From Virgibacillus indicus (GTDB lineage Bacteria; Bacillota; Bacilli; Bacillales; Amphibacillaceae), in the NCBI RefSeq assembly GCF_002266285.1, contig NZ_NPMS01000003.1:186001-250000 (forward strand): a stretch of DNA of 64,000 nucleotides. The letters run 5' to 3'. Below are positions 34,861-43,488 of the stretch, piece by piece (the stretch's first letter is position 1; the number at the start of each line of letters is the position of its first letter). Under the pieces are notes generated by a model. That model worked only from the letters and a program-made list of their open reading frames with translations, was not told the DNA's origin and searched no databases. A program made the position numbers and the translations under genes.

Positions 34861-35295
34861 AGAGACACCGCCGGGATCTACTAAGATTTTGTAAGATAGC
34901 AGTACGCTTTCTTACAATTTTACTAGATTAATTCAATCTATATAAATATATAAAGTTCACACCCCATTTTATATTTTTACTAATGCAGGGAAAAAGTGAT
35001 GTTTGTTTCCAGTTTAAATTAAAAAATAGTAACTTTACTTGCTAAATTTTTCTATTTTACGAAAAATGAAAAAACTAATGAATAATAATTACAAATGGTT
35101 TATGATGTGTACAGTTAGTTATTCCTAATATGGGGGGTGTCGAAATGAATAAATATATGACGTATTGAAAATTTAAAAATCTCAAATTGTTAAAGATTTA
35201 GAATTTTAATTATAAGGGAGGTAATTAATGACCGTTACTTGTAGATTAAGAATGGGGGAGATCAGATAAAGGTAAATAGAAGGAGGTAGCTTGTA
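34861..35295. other. Intergenic stretch with short leader-like frames
   Basis: AT-rich. Two very short frames have good ribosome binding sites: MNKYMTY (from 35145 after GGGGGGTG) and MTVTCRLRMGEIR (from 35228 after AAGGGAGG). They may be leader peptides of the membrane protein gene or debris. TTGTAAGA and TCTTACAA at about 34893-34917 form an inverted repeat. Confidence 0.3.
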
Positions 35296-35298
35296 ATG

Positions 35299-35625
35299 AT
35301 GGAATATGAAGTTGTTTTTACTTATATTAGGTATGAAATTTTATTCGTTTTGGTTGTTTTAATTGGATTGACTCTCAATATTGTATTTTTGAAAGAAAGA
35401 TTTATTAATTGGCTAGCTACAATTGTTATTTCGATAATCTGTGTGGTTTGTTCTGGATTCAGTGTTTTAACAATGGCTGTTCTTATCGATGAGTTGGATC
35501 TTTCAGGAGAATCAAAAGATATGTATATATTTATTGCAATTATAGTTCTGGCCATTACTAATTCTATAATTTCATATATCAGAATACTAAAATTGACTGA
35601 TAAAAAGGAAATTAAAAAACAATAA
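35299..35625 (+). CDS. Small membrane protein with three helices
   Basis: About 108 residues; two adjacent ATGs (35296, 35299) follow GGAGG. Hydrophobic helices lie at about 13-32 (ILFVLVVLIGLTLNIVFL), 38-62 and 75-95, and the tail is basic (KLTDKKEIKKQ). No family is recognised. It ends just before the truncated third intron copy, which was inserted or recombined immediately downstream of its stop. Confidence 0.6.
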   Translation: MEYEVVFTYIRYEILFVLVVLIGLTLNIVFLKERFINWLATIVISIICVVCSGFSVLTMAVLIDELDLSGESKDMYIFIAIIVLAITNSIISYIRILKLTDKKEIKKQ

Positions 35626-35640
35626 TAAAGGAGAAAGAAT

Positions 35641-35992
35641 ATTCAACAAGAAATAGTTTTATTGATGGAATCGAGGATACCGACACGCAGTGTCGAATAT
35701 ATGGATAATAGGATTAGTCGATACAGTATGAAAAAAGGAAACTGTGAAATCACAGGATTATTTCTTCAAGCACAAGATGTGCACTGTCATCACTATATCC
35801 CAATACAATTTGGTGGAACTGACTGACAAGTTTCATAACTTACGAATTCTACACAAAGACGTGCATAAACTTATCCATATAAAAGATACAATTAAGATAG
35901 ATATACTCAAGAAAAGTTTGGGCCTCACAGAACCGATGCTTAAGAAAATTAATAAATATCGGGAAGAATGTGAGTTAGAGCAAATCAAATAA
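35641..35992 (+). pseudogene. HNH-domain end of a group II intron RT, frameshifted
   Basis: The frame from about 35641 reads VEYMDNRISRYSMKKGNCEI then DVHCHHYIPIQFGGTD and stops at 35825. A shifted frame continues DKFHNLRILHKDVHKLIHI to the stop at 35992. Both parts align with the end of the intact outer RT at 10980-11335 in the same order. It is a truncated, frameshifted relic with no function of its own. Confidence 0.82.
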
Positions 35993-36133
35993 CCCAAATC
36001 AACAAGAGTAACTTGAAACTTATAATTTAGGAAGACATCGTTAGATGGAGCGCGGAATGCTTGGAAACTGGCACGTTCCGTGTGGAGCAGGGGAAAAGCC
36101 GGAGATAACCTCAAACGCTTACCTATTGCTAAC
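35641..36133 (+). mobile_element. Group II intron copy 3, 3' remnant
   Basis: Only the last part of an outer-type intron remains: the C-terminal HNH coding region, then the domain V-like hairpin (AGCGCGGAATGC to GCACGTTCCGTGT, about 36048-36084), and the shared tail CTTACCTATTGC ending in AC at 36133. Everything upstream, including the ribozyme 5' domains and most of the RT gene, is gone, so it cannot splice. The left edge follows the membrane protein gene directly. Confidence 0.82.
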
Positions 36134-36177
36134 GGTTACTTTAAGTTAGAAAAAGATATTCCATTAGAATACCTTTT

Positions 36178-36612
36178 TTAACAAATATTTTCTTTAGTAG
36201 CAATATCCTTCACAACATCTTCTAAAGTAACATTTCTTAATACCTTCTCCATTGCTATTTGTGCTGATATGAATAATGGTTCAATTGTATTCTGGATGTT
36301 CCTGCCTACGGGACAATCAGGATTAGGACTATCATGGATACTAAACAATTCTTTCTCCTGTACAACATTTACTGCCATATAAACGTCGAACAGTGTAATA
36401 TCAGATAACTCCTTGGTAAGTTTAGCCCCTGCGATACCTGGACGTACCTCTATTAAACCGGACTTTTTTAGCATTCCCATTAGCTTTCTTATTACGGCTG
36501 GATTCGTGTTAACACTTGAAGATAAGAATTCAGAAGATGATACCCCTTCTTTGTTTAATTCAATTAGAGTCAATATATGAATTCCAACAGCAAATCGGCT
36601 GCTGATAGACAT
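36178..36612 (-). CDS. Rrf2-family regulator, YwnA-like
   Basis: 144 residues. The N-terminal winged helix reads SSRFAVGIHILTLIELNKEG and then SSVNTNPAVIRKLMGMLKKSG; GLIEVRPGIAGAKLTKE is the wing. A single Cys in PNPDCPVGRNIQ replaces the three-cysteine cluster of IscR/NsrR, so it probably does not bind an Fe-S cluster and may sense thiol-reactive or quinone-type compounds, as proposed for the YwnA group. It is divergent from an NmrA-type oxidoreductase with a duplicated palindrome between them. Confidence 0.85.
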   Translation of the reverse strand: MSISSRFAVGIHILTLIELNKEGVSSSEFLSSSVNTNPAVIRKLMGMLKKSGLIEVRPGIAGAKLTKELSDITLFDVYMAVNVVQEKELFSIHDSPNPDCPVGRNIQNTIEPLFISAQIAMEKVLRNVTLEDVVKDIATKENIC

Positions 36613-36727
36613 GTTCAGCCACCACCTTTTAACAAACTGTTATTAATTATTTCATCATGTAACTATTTCAATTACAAGTTTATTATACCAAATTATGAAC
36701 AAAATAAGAAATAAACAAGTAACATGT

Positions 36728-36767
36728 TGACAAAACAATTACATGTAATTAAAATAGTTACATGTAA
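36728..36767 (+). promoter_or_regulatory. Promoter and paired operators between Rrf2 and NmrA genes
   Basis: TTGACA at 36728 and TAAAAT at 36750 (16-nt spacer) face the NmrA gene. Two identical 10-bp palindromes TTACATGTAA lie at 36739-36748 and 36758-36767, spaced 19 bp apart, covering the spacer and the start region. This suits repression by the divergent Rrf2 protein. A weaker copy is near 36656. Confidence 0.75.
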
Positions 36768-36806
36768 TTAATGCTGTTACAGGTGATCGGATAGGAGGAA
36801 AATATA

Positions 36807-37679
36807 ATGAAAATATTAGTTACAGGAGCAACAGGAAAATTAGGTTCGAAAGTTGTAGAATCATTATTGAAATCTGTACCTGCAAGTGATTTAGTAGTGA
36901 GTGTTCGCATTCCAGAAAAAGCTGAAGGGCTTCGTGCTAGTGGCGTGGAAGTTAGACAAGGAGATTATGACCATCCAGAAACATTAGATCATGCTTTTGC
37001 AGGGATTGACCGCTTATTAATTATTTCTGCGGATGGCGACAATGAAACAAGAATTCGCCAACATTCTAATGCAGTGGCGGCTGCAGAACGTGCAGGAGTT
37101 AAATTTATTGCCTATACCAGCTTAACGAACGCACAGGAAAGTAAAAATACTATGGCTCCAACCCATAAGGCAACAGAACATGCAATTTTGAAAACAGGAA
37201 TACCTTACTCATTCCTACGAAATAACTGGTACTTAGAAAATGAAATTCCAGGGATTGAAGGTGCCTTAGCAGGTGCTCCTTGGGTAACTTCAGCAGGAAA
37301 CGGCAAGGTAGGCTGGGCACTGCAACAAGATTATGCAGAAGTTGCTGCAACAGTACTTTCTGAAAAGGGGCACGAAAATACAGTTTACGAGTTTTCCGGA
37401 AAACCATTAACTCAAGAAGAATTTGTTGCTATTCTTAGCAGTGTAATAGGGAAAGAAATAACTGTACAACAGGTTGATGACACTGCCTATGCTGATAGTA
37501 TGAAAAATGCTGATATACCAGATTTTATTATACCTATACTTGTTGAAATTCAAAAAGGCATACGGGAAGATACTCTGGATTTTGAAAGTAATGATTTCAA
37601 AAAAGTCCTTGGTCGCTCAGCTACACCGATTAACGAAGCATTGAAACAACTTGTTAATACTATTTCAAAAACAAAATAA
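36807..37679 (+). CDS. NmrA/SDR-type NAD(P)H quinone oxidoreductase (QorB-like)
   Basis: 290 residues. The Rossmann motif VTGATGKLGSKVVESLL is at the N-terminus, followed by VSVRIPEKAEGLRASGVEVR, which suits NADP binding. YTSLTNAQESKNTMAPTHKA and PYSFLRNNWYLENE are family blocks of QorB/YwnB-like proteins. They are thought to reduce quinones or act as redox sensors. The gene is divergent from the Rrf2 regulator and has its own strong promoter with the doubled operator. A terminator follows at 37691. Confidence 0.85.
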   Translation: MKILVTGATGKLGSKVVESLLKSVPASDLVVSVRIPEKAEGLRASGVEVRQGDYDHPETLDHAFAGIDRLLIISADGDNETRIRQHSNAVAAAERAGVKFIAYTSLTNAQESKNTMAPTHKATEHAILKTGIPYSFLRNNWYLENEIPGIEGALAGAPWVTSAGNGKVGWALQQDYAEVAATVLSEKGHENTVYEFSGKPLTQEEFVAILSSVIGKEITVQQVDDTAYADSMKNADIPDFIIPILVEIQKGIREDTLDFESNDFKKVLGRSATPINEALKQLVNTISKTK

Positions 37680-37690
37680 ATATACTTTAA

Positions 37691-37717
37691 AAAACTGACA
37701 TGTAGTCGGTTTTTTTT
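37691..37717 (+). terminator. Terminator after the NmrA-type gene
   Basis: AAACTGAC and GTCGGTTT pair around ATGTA and run into eight T residues. Confidence 0.75.
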
Positions 37718-37816
37718 ACAGAATTAAGCAGTTTTGATCAAAAAAAGATAACTTTATAAATGAAAAAAATCAGATGGTGAAGAAATGTTCTTAAAGTAAC
37801 GGGGCAAGAGTGAAAC

Positions 37817-37844
37817 AAGACAATCATTAAATTGATTGTCTTTT
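37817..37844. terminator. Second hairpin terminator
   Basis: AAGACAATC and GATTGTCTT form a 9-bp stem with a T-rich end. It is about 100 nt past the previous terminator. Confidence 0.6.
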
Positions 37845-37895
37845 ATTTTTTGGTAAAATAACTGGAGTATTATGCTAATATTGTATGAAAAGGTC

Positions 37896-38133
37896 TTTAG
37901 CTAAGTGGTGCATTAGTGAGAGAAGTAATATGATCCCAAAAAGCTGAAATAAAGGAAACTTTAGAGGAACCAGAAGAAGCTTTATGGTGGCATGACGTAA
38001 AGAAAGAAATAGAAGAGCGTATTGAAGGTAGTTCAGATGATGAAGAGAAGTAGGAATCACAGTGACTAGGGACCTCAAGGACAGGCACCATAGTCCTCTG
38101 CAAAACCCGGTAGGACCAACCTGTCCCTGTGGT
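37896..38133. other. Short gene debris and an intergenic palindromic repeat
   Basis: A frame ending at 38053 reads AEIKETLEEPEEALWWHDVK then KEIEERIEGSSDDEEK, acidic and protein-like but without a start; it may be the end of a broken antitoxin-like gene. From about 38062 to 38133 the motifs AGGGAC, GGACAGG, CCTGTCC and CCTGTGG form a complex dyad of the kind seen in Bacillaceae intergenic repeats. Confidence 0.35.
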
Positions 38134-41100
38134 TCATTTCATAATTAAGTCCAGTACTTCTTCATCCGTGAGTTCTTTCAGTTTCCGGTACTCATTTCCT
38201 TCTAGACTAGGATCAAATTGGGATACGGAATGATACGGACTAAATGTAATGCCTGTTTTATTTTTATATTGATAAGGGTTCAAACGAATAAATCCATTTG
38301 TAATATCGGTAAACGCATGAATAACCAAATTTTTTACATGCTGAATTAAGTAATAAAATGTTTCATATCCCACGACCCTTGAATAGCTATTAAAACTACC
38401 ATCACTTTTGATACCAGCTGGTATAATCGAGCTTGCACCTATTCCAAGTGTTGTATCCATGAATTTTACAATTTTCTTATTATCTAAAAGTATCCCTTGC
38501 ATTTTATACTTCTTTAAAATTCTATTTTTAATATCTGTATCTCCCAACATTTTACCTGTTGAAATCATAGGATCATGCACATGAAAATACAATGCACCAG
38601 CAGGTTTTGCTTTTACACCAAGCCAGTGTTTAGAATGGGATAAGACAACATCCAAATAGATTAGCATCTGTAATGCCAAACCATAGTATACTTCGGTAAG
38701 ATCAAGCCCTCTAGAACTTGATTTATAATCAATAATTCTTAAAAACAGTTCATCCTGGAATAATGCTTTATCTACACGATCAATTCGTCCGCTTAAATGA
38801 ACCTCAAATCCTGTTTTAAGAGGTATTTTTATTGGTGGCAATGTTCGATTTTTACCAAAACCAAGTTCGACTCCAATCGGAATAAAATTACTTTTTCTAG
38901 CTTGTTCACTTAAAATAAATACAGATTTTGCAATGACATCTTGTAATTTTTGTTCCATATATTTGTAGCGATTAGAACGATGCAAAATCTGATGTTTCAA
39001 AATTGGTGCTAATAGTGCTACAGCCTTTTTTGCATAGATTTCCGCATCCTCTTTACTTAATTTAGAAAAATCCTTACCATCGTCCTCAATCCATTCCGAA
39101 ATTTTTTTTAATGCTTCATGGAAAAGTTGCCCAATATCTAGTCTATCAAGTTTATATATTTTTCGTTCTTTAAGACCTAGAGTGTATTTAGCAAAATAAT
39201 CGTAAGGTGAACGATAATATGTCTCAAGCATTGTTACACTAGCATTAATTTGCTTTGGATAAAGCTTATTCACCGTTTCTTTTGATAAATGAACTGGTCT
39301 ATTTTGATAATATAAGCTTTGTAAGATCTTATAGGTTAAGCCATATTTTTCATGATTGAGAATATACCAATTTAATACATGCCACCAAATTTGTTGAATC
39401 GGATATCCCTTTTTACTCCTGGCTAGTTGGGTTATTAAAGCAGACCTTGTTTTTAAAGGCGTTGTAATGAACTGATCCGCTTTTATAAGTTCATCTGAAT
39501 CCTGAAGTAGGCCATGATTTGTACAAACAGGGAAAAAATCCTCCATCCGTTTAATTAATTGGGACCGCATTTTCGGCTTTCCTTCTTCATCACTTAATGG
39601 ATAGCTAATCCATAACCTGTCCGTTGCTTGAGTAAATGTAAGATACATATAAAACCAATCATCAAGTAACTGTCGTCTTGTACTATTAGCCAATTTTAAT
39701 CCATGATTATTTAACAACTCTCGTTCCTGCTCATTGATTACACTGTCTGATTTTGGCTTCATTGGCCAAATGCCATCATTAACACCGAGCAAAAAGGCAC
39801 ATTTAACACCACTTATTCGAGATCTATCAACCGTTCCAACAATAACTTGGTCCATGCTTGGTGGTACATGAGAAAACTTTAGTGCAGCAAGGCCCGCATC
39901 TAATGTTGATCTAAAGGTTGCTAGAGTCATCGTTTCTTCTCCAGCAATTTCGACCATTTCATCTAACAACTGAATGAATGCAATCCATACTTGTTCCTGC
40001 TCACGACTTTTTTCAATATTCCCTTGGCCATCAAAAAAGGTACGTAATGCCTTTAAATATACAGGTACTTCGTTCCTTTCAAGCCATTCATACAATATTC
40101 GGCAATTTTCTTTCATTGTATTGGACTTTCTAAAGTTTTCATCAACATCTTTAAGTCCCTGAACAACTTGCTTTCGGTATCGATTAATCCGTTTTTCCTT
40201 TTCTTTTTCTGCATCTGTTTGCTTGGTTTGGTCAAATCCGTGAAATCTCTGAAAAATCCACGGTTTCTCACTAAACCACTGTTCTCTAGAACGGATTCCA
40301 TATTCAAGGCAATAATTTTCTAATTCATCAATCGCATCATATGTTAATGGATATTCTGTGTCTGTGGATGGAATAAATCCAGTCTTCAATACACGAAAGA
40401 TTACATCATAACGCCAATCTCCTTCAACAATCTCAAGAGTTGAACGGATACACTCAATGAATGTATGGTTTGACATTGTTCTTTTTTCATCAATAAAAAC
40501 GGGGATATTATATTCCCGGAAAATCGTTGCAATAAGATCATGATAGACATTTGTTTGTCGGACAAAGGTAGCAATATCCCTAAATCGATAATGTTCATCA
40601 CGAACGAGACGAATGATTTCTTGTGCGGCTCCTTCAACTTCAGCACGAGGATGTGCAGCTGCTTGAATTTTTATTGGTGCTTCTTTCTGATAGGCATTTG
40701 CTGGCCAAACATTAAAGTTTTCCTCAAGATAGGCAAAAAAAGGTCTATCCTTAAATTTCTCATACTTTGAATCTAGTCTAACAATTTCATCTATCGCAAT
40801 CTGTTTATCCTCTGCAATTGATTTTAGGACTTGGTACGTTTCTGATGTTTGATAAAACAAATCTAATTCATTTACAACCGTTTGTTTTTCATCATCCAAA
40901 GTCAGTGCAAATGTAACTTTTTTACAACTCTTCATTAATGCTTCAACAACTTGGAGTTCCTTTGGTGTAAACCGATGGAATCCGTCAAAGTAAATTTCTG
41001 CACTAGATAACGATGTTGACTGATTGATCTTTTCTGCCAGTAAAGCTAATTGATCTTCACTATCAATATATTTATCTTTTAAGTTATACTCTAATTTTTT

Positions 41101-41616
41101 ATAAATATAGGATATATCTGTGAGCTTTTTTAATAGAGCAATTTCCGTTGGTTCTTTGTGAACAACATGATTCATCTCTGAAATCTCTTTATCTAACATT
41201 TCTGGTGTTATCCGGTAGCGTTTAAATTCAGTAATCATTTGCTCAAGTTGTTCTAAAAAGCCTTGTTTCCTTATTCCCTTTTGGAAGGATTGCCAACCAG
41301 ACGTGTTGTCTTTCACGATTTTTCTAAGCATCATTTGAATACCAATGGAACTAATAAATTGTCTTGAACTGCCACCCGTTTCTTGAAGAATGCGCCAAGC
41401 CAGACGGGAAAAGCTTACGACCTGAGCACGAATGCTGCCTTGAATATCCTTCCCGTTAAGTAATGCATATTCTTGCTGAAAAGTCATTTGGTCTGGAACA
41501 ATATAAAATACGGGAGGGCCTTGTGGATCATTTATTATTTTCGTCTTTATTTCGTCAAGAATTCTGGCACTTTTGTCTTTACCAGACCTACCTAGCAAAA
41601 AGCGAGCTCCCATCAT
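38134..41616 (-). CDS. AddB-like helicase-nuclease subunit lacking Fe-S cysteines
   Basis: 1,160 residues, aligning end to end with AddB. AddAB resects DNA double-strand breaks and degrades foreign DNA. Nuclease motifs are intact: SGRIDRVDKA, then RIIDYKSSS, then YYGLALQMLIYLDV. However, the four cysteines that hold the AddB Fe-S cluster are all replaced. B. subtilis has ACPFSHF and TPCTYCAFKSVC (recalled sequence); here they read RSPYDYF (about 39,205) and TGITFSPYHSVS (about 38,220-38,255). Walker A is also off consensus (GRSGKDKS, Asp for Gly). No addA is adjacent. It is therefore an orphan paralogue, not the standard operon copy. Function is uncertain: inactive partner, altered nuclease, or decaying duplicate. 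Confidence 0.88.
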   Translation of the reverse strand: MMGARFLLGRSGKDKSARILDEIKTKIINDPQGPPVFYIVPDQMTFQQEYALLNGKDIQGSIRAQVVSFSRLAWRILQETGGSSRQFISSIGIQMMLRKIVKDNTSGWQSFQKGIRKQGFLEQLEQMITEFKRYRITPEMLDKEISEMNHVVHKEPTEIALLKKLTDISYIYKKLEYNLKDKYIDSEDQLALLAEKINQSTSLSSAEIYFDGFHRFTPKELQVVEALMKSCKKVTFALTLDDEKQTVVNELDLFYQTSETYQVLKSIAEDKQIAIDEIVRLDSKYEKFKDRPFFAYLEENFNVWPANAYQKEAPIKIQAAAHPRAEVEGAAQEIIRLVRDEHYRFRDIATFVRQTNVYHDLIATIFREYNIPVFIDEKRTMSNHTFIECIRSTLEIVEGDWRYDVIFRVLKTGFIPSTDTEYPLTYDAIDELENYCLEYGIRSREQWFSEKPWIFQRFHGFDQTKQTDAEKEKEKRINRYRKQVVQGLKDVDENFRKSNTMKENCRILYEWLERNEVPVYLKALRTFFDGQGNIEKSREQEQVWIAFIQLLDEMVEIAGEETMTLATFRSTLDAGLAALKFSHVPPSMDQVIVGTVDRSRISGVKCAFLLGVNDGIWPMKPKSDSVINEQERELLNNHGLKLANSTRRQLLDDWFYMYLTFTQATDRLWISYPLSDEEGKPKMRSQLIKRMEDFFPVCTNHGLLQDSDELIKADQFITTPLKTRSALITQLARSKKGYPIQQIWWHVLNWYILNHEKYGLTYKILQSLYYQNRPVHLSKETVNKLYPKQINASVTMLETYYRSPYDYFAKYTLGLKERKIYKLDRLDIGQLFHEALKKISEWIEDDGKDFSKLSKEDAEIYAKKAVALLAPILKHQILHRSNRYKYMEQKLQDVIAKSVFILSEQARKSNFIPIGVELGFGKNRTLPPIKIPLKTGFEVHLSGRIDRVDKALFQDELFLRIIDYKSSSRGLDLTEVYYGLALQMLIYLDVVLSHSKHWLGVKAKPAGALYFHVHDPMISTGKMLGDTDIKNRILKKYKMQGILLDNKKIVKFMDTTLGIGASSIIPAGIKSDGSFNSYSRVVGYETFYYLIQHVKNLVIHAFTDITNGFIRLNPYQYKNKTGITFSPYHSVSQFDPSLEGNEYRKLKELTDEEVLDLIMK

Positions 41617-41659
41617 TATCCTCCTAATTTTTTAACATGATTACAAACCCTTTTATATC

Positions 41660-41710
41660 AACAAAAATGGCCACCAAAATTGATATACCATTTGATGGTC
41701 ATTTTCTCTT
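41660..41710. terminator. Large inverted repeat between addB-like and Spx-like genes
   Basis: AAAATGGCCACCAAA and TTTGATGGTCATTTT pair imperfectly around a 12-nt loop, with T-rich DNA beyond. It probably terminates the Spx-like gene transcript or marks a small repeat. Confidence 0.5.
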
Positions 41711-41777
41711 ACATTTGTTAAATATTTATGATTATTACAGAATCCGTTATTATTAGATACCAATCTTTTATCCTGTA

Positions 41778-42137
41778 TTACTCGGAAAGTAATTTTATAA
41801 AGTCCTGTTCTTTAAATCCAATAATAACAATTTGACCATCTGTTAAAATGGGCTTTTTTATTATTCTTGCATTTGAAGCCAATAAATCCAGTAATTCATT
41901 TTCTGTTGCTTTCTTTGTTTTATCCTTTATTCCCAATTCACGATACCTCTTATGATGTGTATTAAAAAAGCTTTTTAATTCAAGTCCACTTTTTTGATAC
42001 ATATCGAGAAGTTCTTCCCGTGTTGGGGGATCATTTACGATTTGTTTTGCGGTATAGGAAACTTCATGTTCATCCAACCACTTTTTTACTTTACGGCATG
42101 TTTGACATTGCGGATGCCAATATAAAGTTAATGAGAT
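41778..42137 (-). CDS. Spx/ArsC-family thioredoxin-fold protein (YusI-like), apparent AUC start
   Basis: The frame encodes SLTLYWHPQCQTCRKVKKWL, with the CxxC motif of the ArsC/Spx family, and ends after GQIVIIGFKEQDFIKLL; 119 residues if it starts before SLTLYW. At that position the codon is ATC (42135-42137), 7 nt after AAAGGGG where ATG is expected. The first ATG is 20 codons later and would remove the CxxC. So initiation at AUC, or a recent start-codon loss. YusI/MgsR relatives act as redox proteins or RNA polymerase-binding regulators. PPTREELLDMYQKSGLELKS is the usual family middle. Confidence 0.75.
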   Translation of the reverse strand: MSLTLYWHPQCQTCRKVKKWLDEHEVSYTAKQIVNDPPTREELLDMYQKSGLELKSFFNTHHKRYRELGIKDKTKKATENELLDLLASNARIIKKPILTDGQIVIIGFKEQDFIKLLSE

Positions 42138-42316
42138 TTTATATCCCCTTTCTTTATTTGTGTGTCTATAAAACTATACTATCACCAAAAGGAGTTAAAA
42201 AATTTGATCTATGTCAATAAACTTTTACTATCTTTTGTGTACAATAAATATAAATACGAAAAATATAAATTATAATTATTAGGGATAATTATCATAAGTA
42301 ACTAGAGGAGGAAGAC

Positions 42317-42587
42317 ATGAAAATTATAAAATTAAGTAAACTAAATTGCGTCCCTTGTCAAACTGTAGAAAAGTTTTTATCGACTAATGATATAAAGTAT
42401 GAAGAACATGACATATATGAGGAACCAGAAGTTATTGAACAATATGGAATAACCGGTGTTCCCATGACTTTGCTGGTCGATGACAATAATATATGAGATA
42501 AAAAGAGTAAGTGGATATAATCCGCTAGAAATGAATAAATTGATTATTATATTTAAAGGGGATATGGAGGAAGATAATGGCAAATAA
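42317..42587 (+). pseudogene. Thioredoxin-like gene with frameshift
   Basis: ATG at 42317 follows AGGAGG and begins MKIIKLSKLNCVPCQTVEKF, with a CVPC active site. The fold continues to cis-Pro (YGITGVPMTLLVDDNN), then stops at 42497. Shifting frame near 42485 continues YEIKRVSGYNPLEMNKLIII to a stop at 42587, the expected C-terminal helix. The protein would be a small glutaredoxin/thioredoxin-like reductase of about 89 residues. The truncated form keeps the active site and cis-Pro and may be partly stable. It is one of a run of frameshifted genes here. Confidence 0.72.
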
Positions 42588-43320
42588 ATAGTATTACAGA
42601 AAGTTAAATCTCTACTAGCCATGTATAAACTTGGGCACCTCGGTGGTCAAGAATTACCCGAAGATGTTTTAGTTGAAATAGTGCCAAAGGATGAACTTCC
42701 AAATGTTTTAACGTTTGGGGTAGCTTTGGATTACCAAAGACCGGTATACCCTTTATGGCAGTCTATAGCTAATGCTTACAATGAGCCAAACGCCCGTTGG
42801 ATTTTTGATCCGATTGCAGTGGTAGAGCGTAATGACGAATTGAAAAATATCTTAATTCACTACAAAATTGCCCTACAGCCAAATAGGCATCCGGTAATTC
42901 AGCAAAGGATAGCCAGGGAGATTATTCATTCATCGGAACAGAAAAATGTACAAATTAATAGATACAGCACATTATGATATAGCTATTTTAAAATATATCA
43001 TTCAAGAAAAGCGAAAATCAGAATTTTCATATTTGTCTGGCACTAAACTATTTAATTACTGGATGTATGTTTTAGAAAAGTATGCATATATCCAATGGAA
43101 AAATCGGGAATTGATTTCTATTGCACCAGACACCCATATTTTAAAAGCTACAGTTAAACTTGGATTATGTTCAGAAGAAGTTTTAAGAGGAACCACTAAA
43201 GACAGGCAGATTGTTGCTGAAAATTGGAGAGAAACACTTACTGGAACAAGCATTGATCCGATAGATGTACATACACCCCTATGGTTATGGAGCCGATTGA
43301 GTTTTCCACCAATAAATTAG
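42577..43320 (+). pseudogene. Frameshifted gene of unknown family (about 240 residues)
   Basis: Two overlapping frames (42621-42977 and 42946-43320) read as one protein: LGGQELPEDVLVEIVPKDEL, VALDYQRPVYPLWQSIANAY, then FSYLSGTKLFNYWMYVLEKY, APDTHILKATVKLGL and PIDVHTPLWLWSRLSF. A further shift separates the probable start (ATG 42577 with GGAGG) from the first frame. The helical pattern with APDTHI and PIDVHTPLWLWSR faintly recalls helix-hairpin-helix DNA glycosylase-like proteins, but I do not assign it. It lies directly after the broken thioredoxin-like gene. Confidence 0.55.
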
Positions 43321-43383
43321 TTGAAATCTTGATCCTTTATTGGTATGGGTTAATTGAGAACTTTTAGTTATTGTATAAAAAGA

Positions 43384-43443
43384 CTGGCATGATACCTTTA
43401 CTTGGAGTTGGAATACTTACCCACTGTAAAGAGATCATGCCAG
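43384..43443. repeat. 60-bp hairpin, outer stem CTGGCATGAT
   Basis: CTGGCATGAT and ATCATGCCAG form a perfect outer stem, with CTTTAC and GTAAAG pairing further in. It lies between two convergent units and could terminate both, or be a small mobile repeat. Confidence 0.55.
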
Positions 43444-43488
43444 CAAATCTTCCCGTCATAAAGAACAGCACTTTTGCTAGACTACAAT

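Noticed and set aside
35145..35168. MNKYMTY as a signalling peptide gene
   Set aside because: Seven codons with a good ribosome binding site can occur by chance in AT-rich DNA; there is no receptor, exporter or conserved neighbour.
37896..38053. An antitoxin gene
   Set aside because: Only an acidic C-terminal stretch is readable, without start codon or partner toxin.
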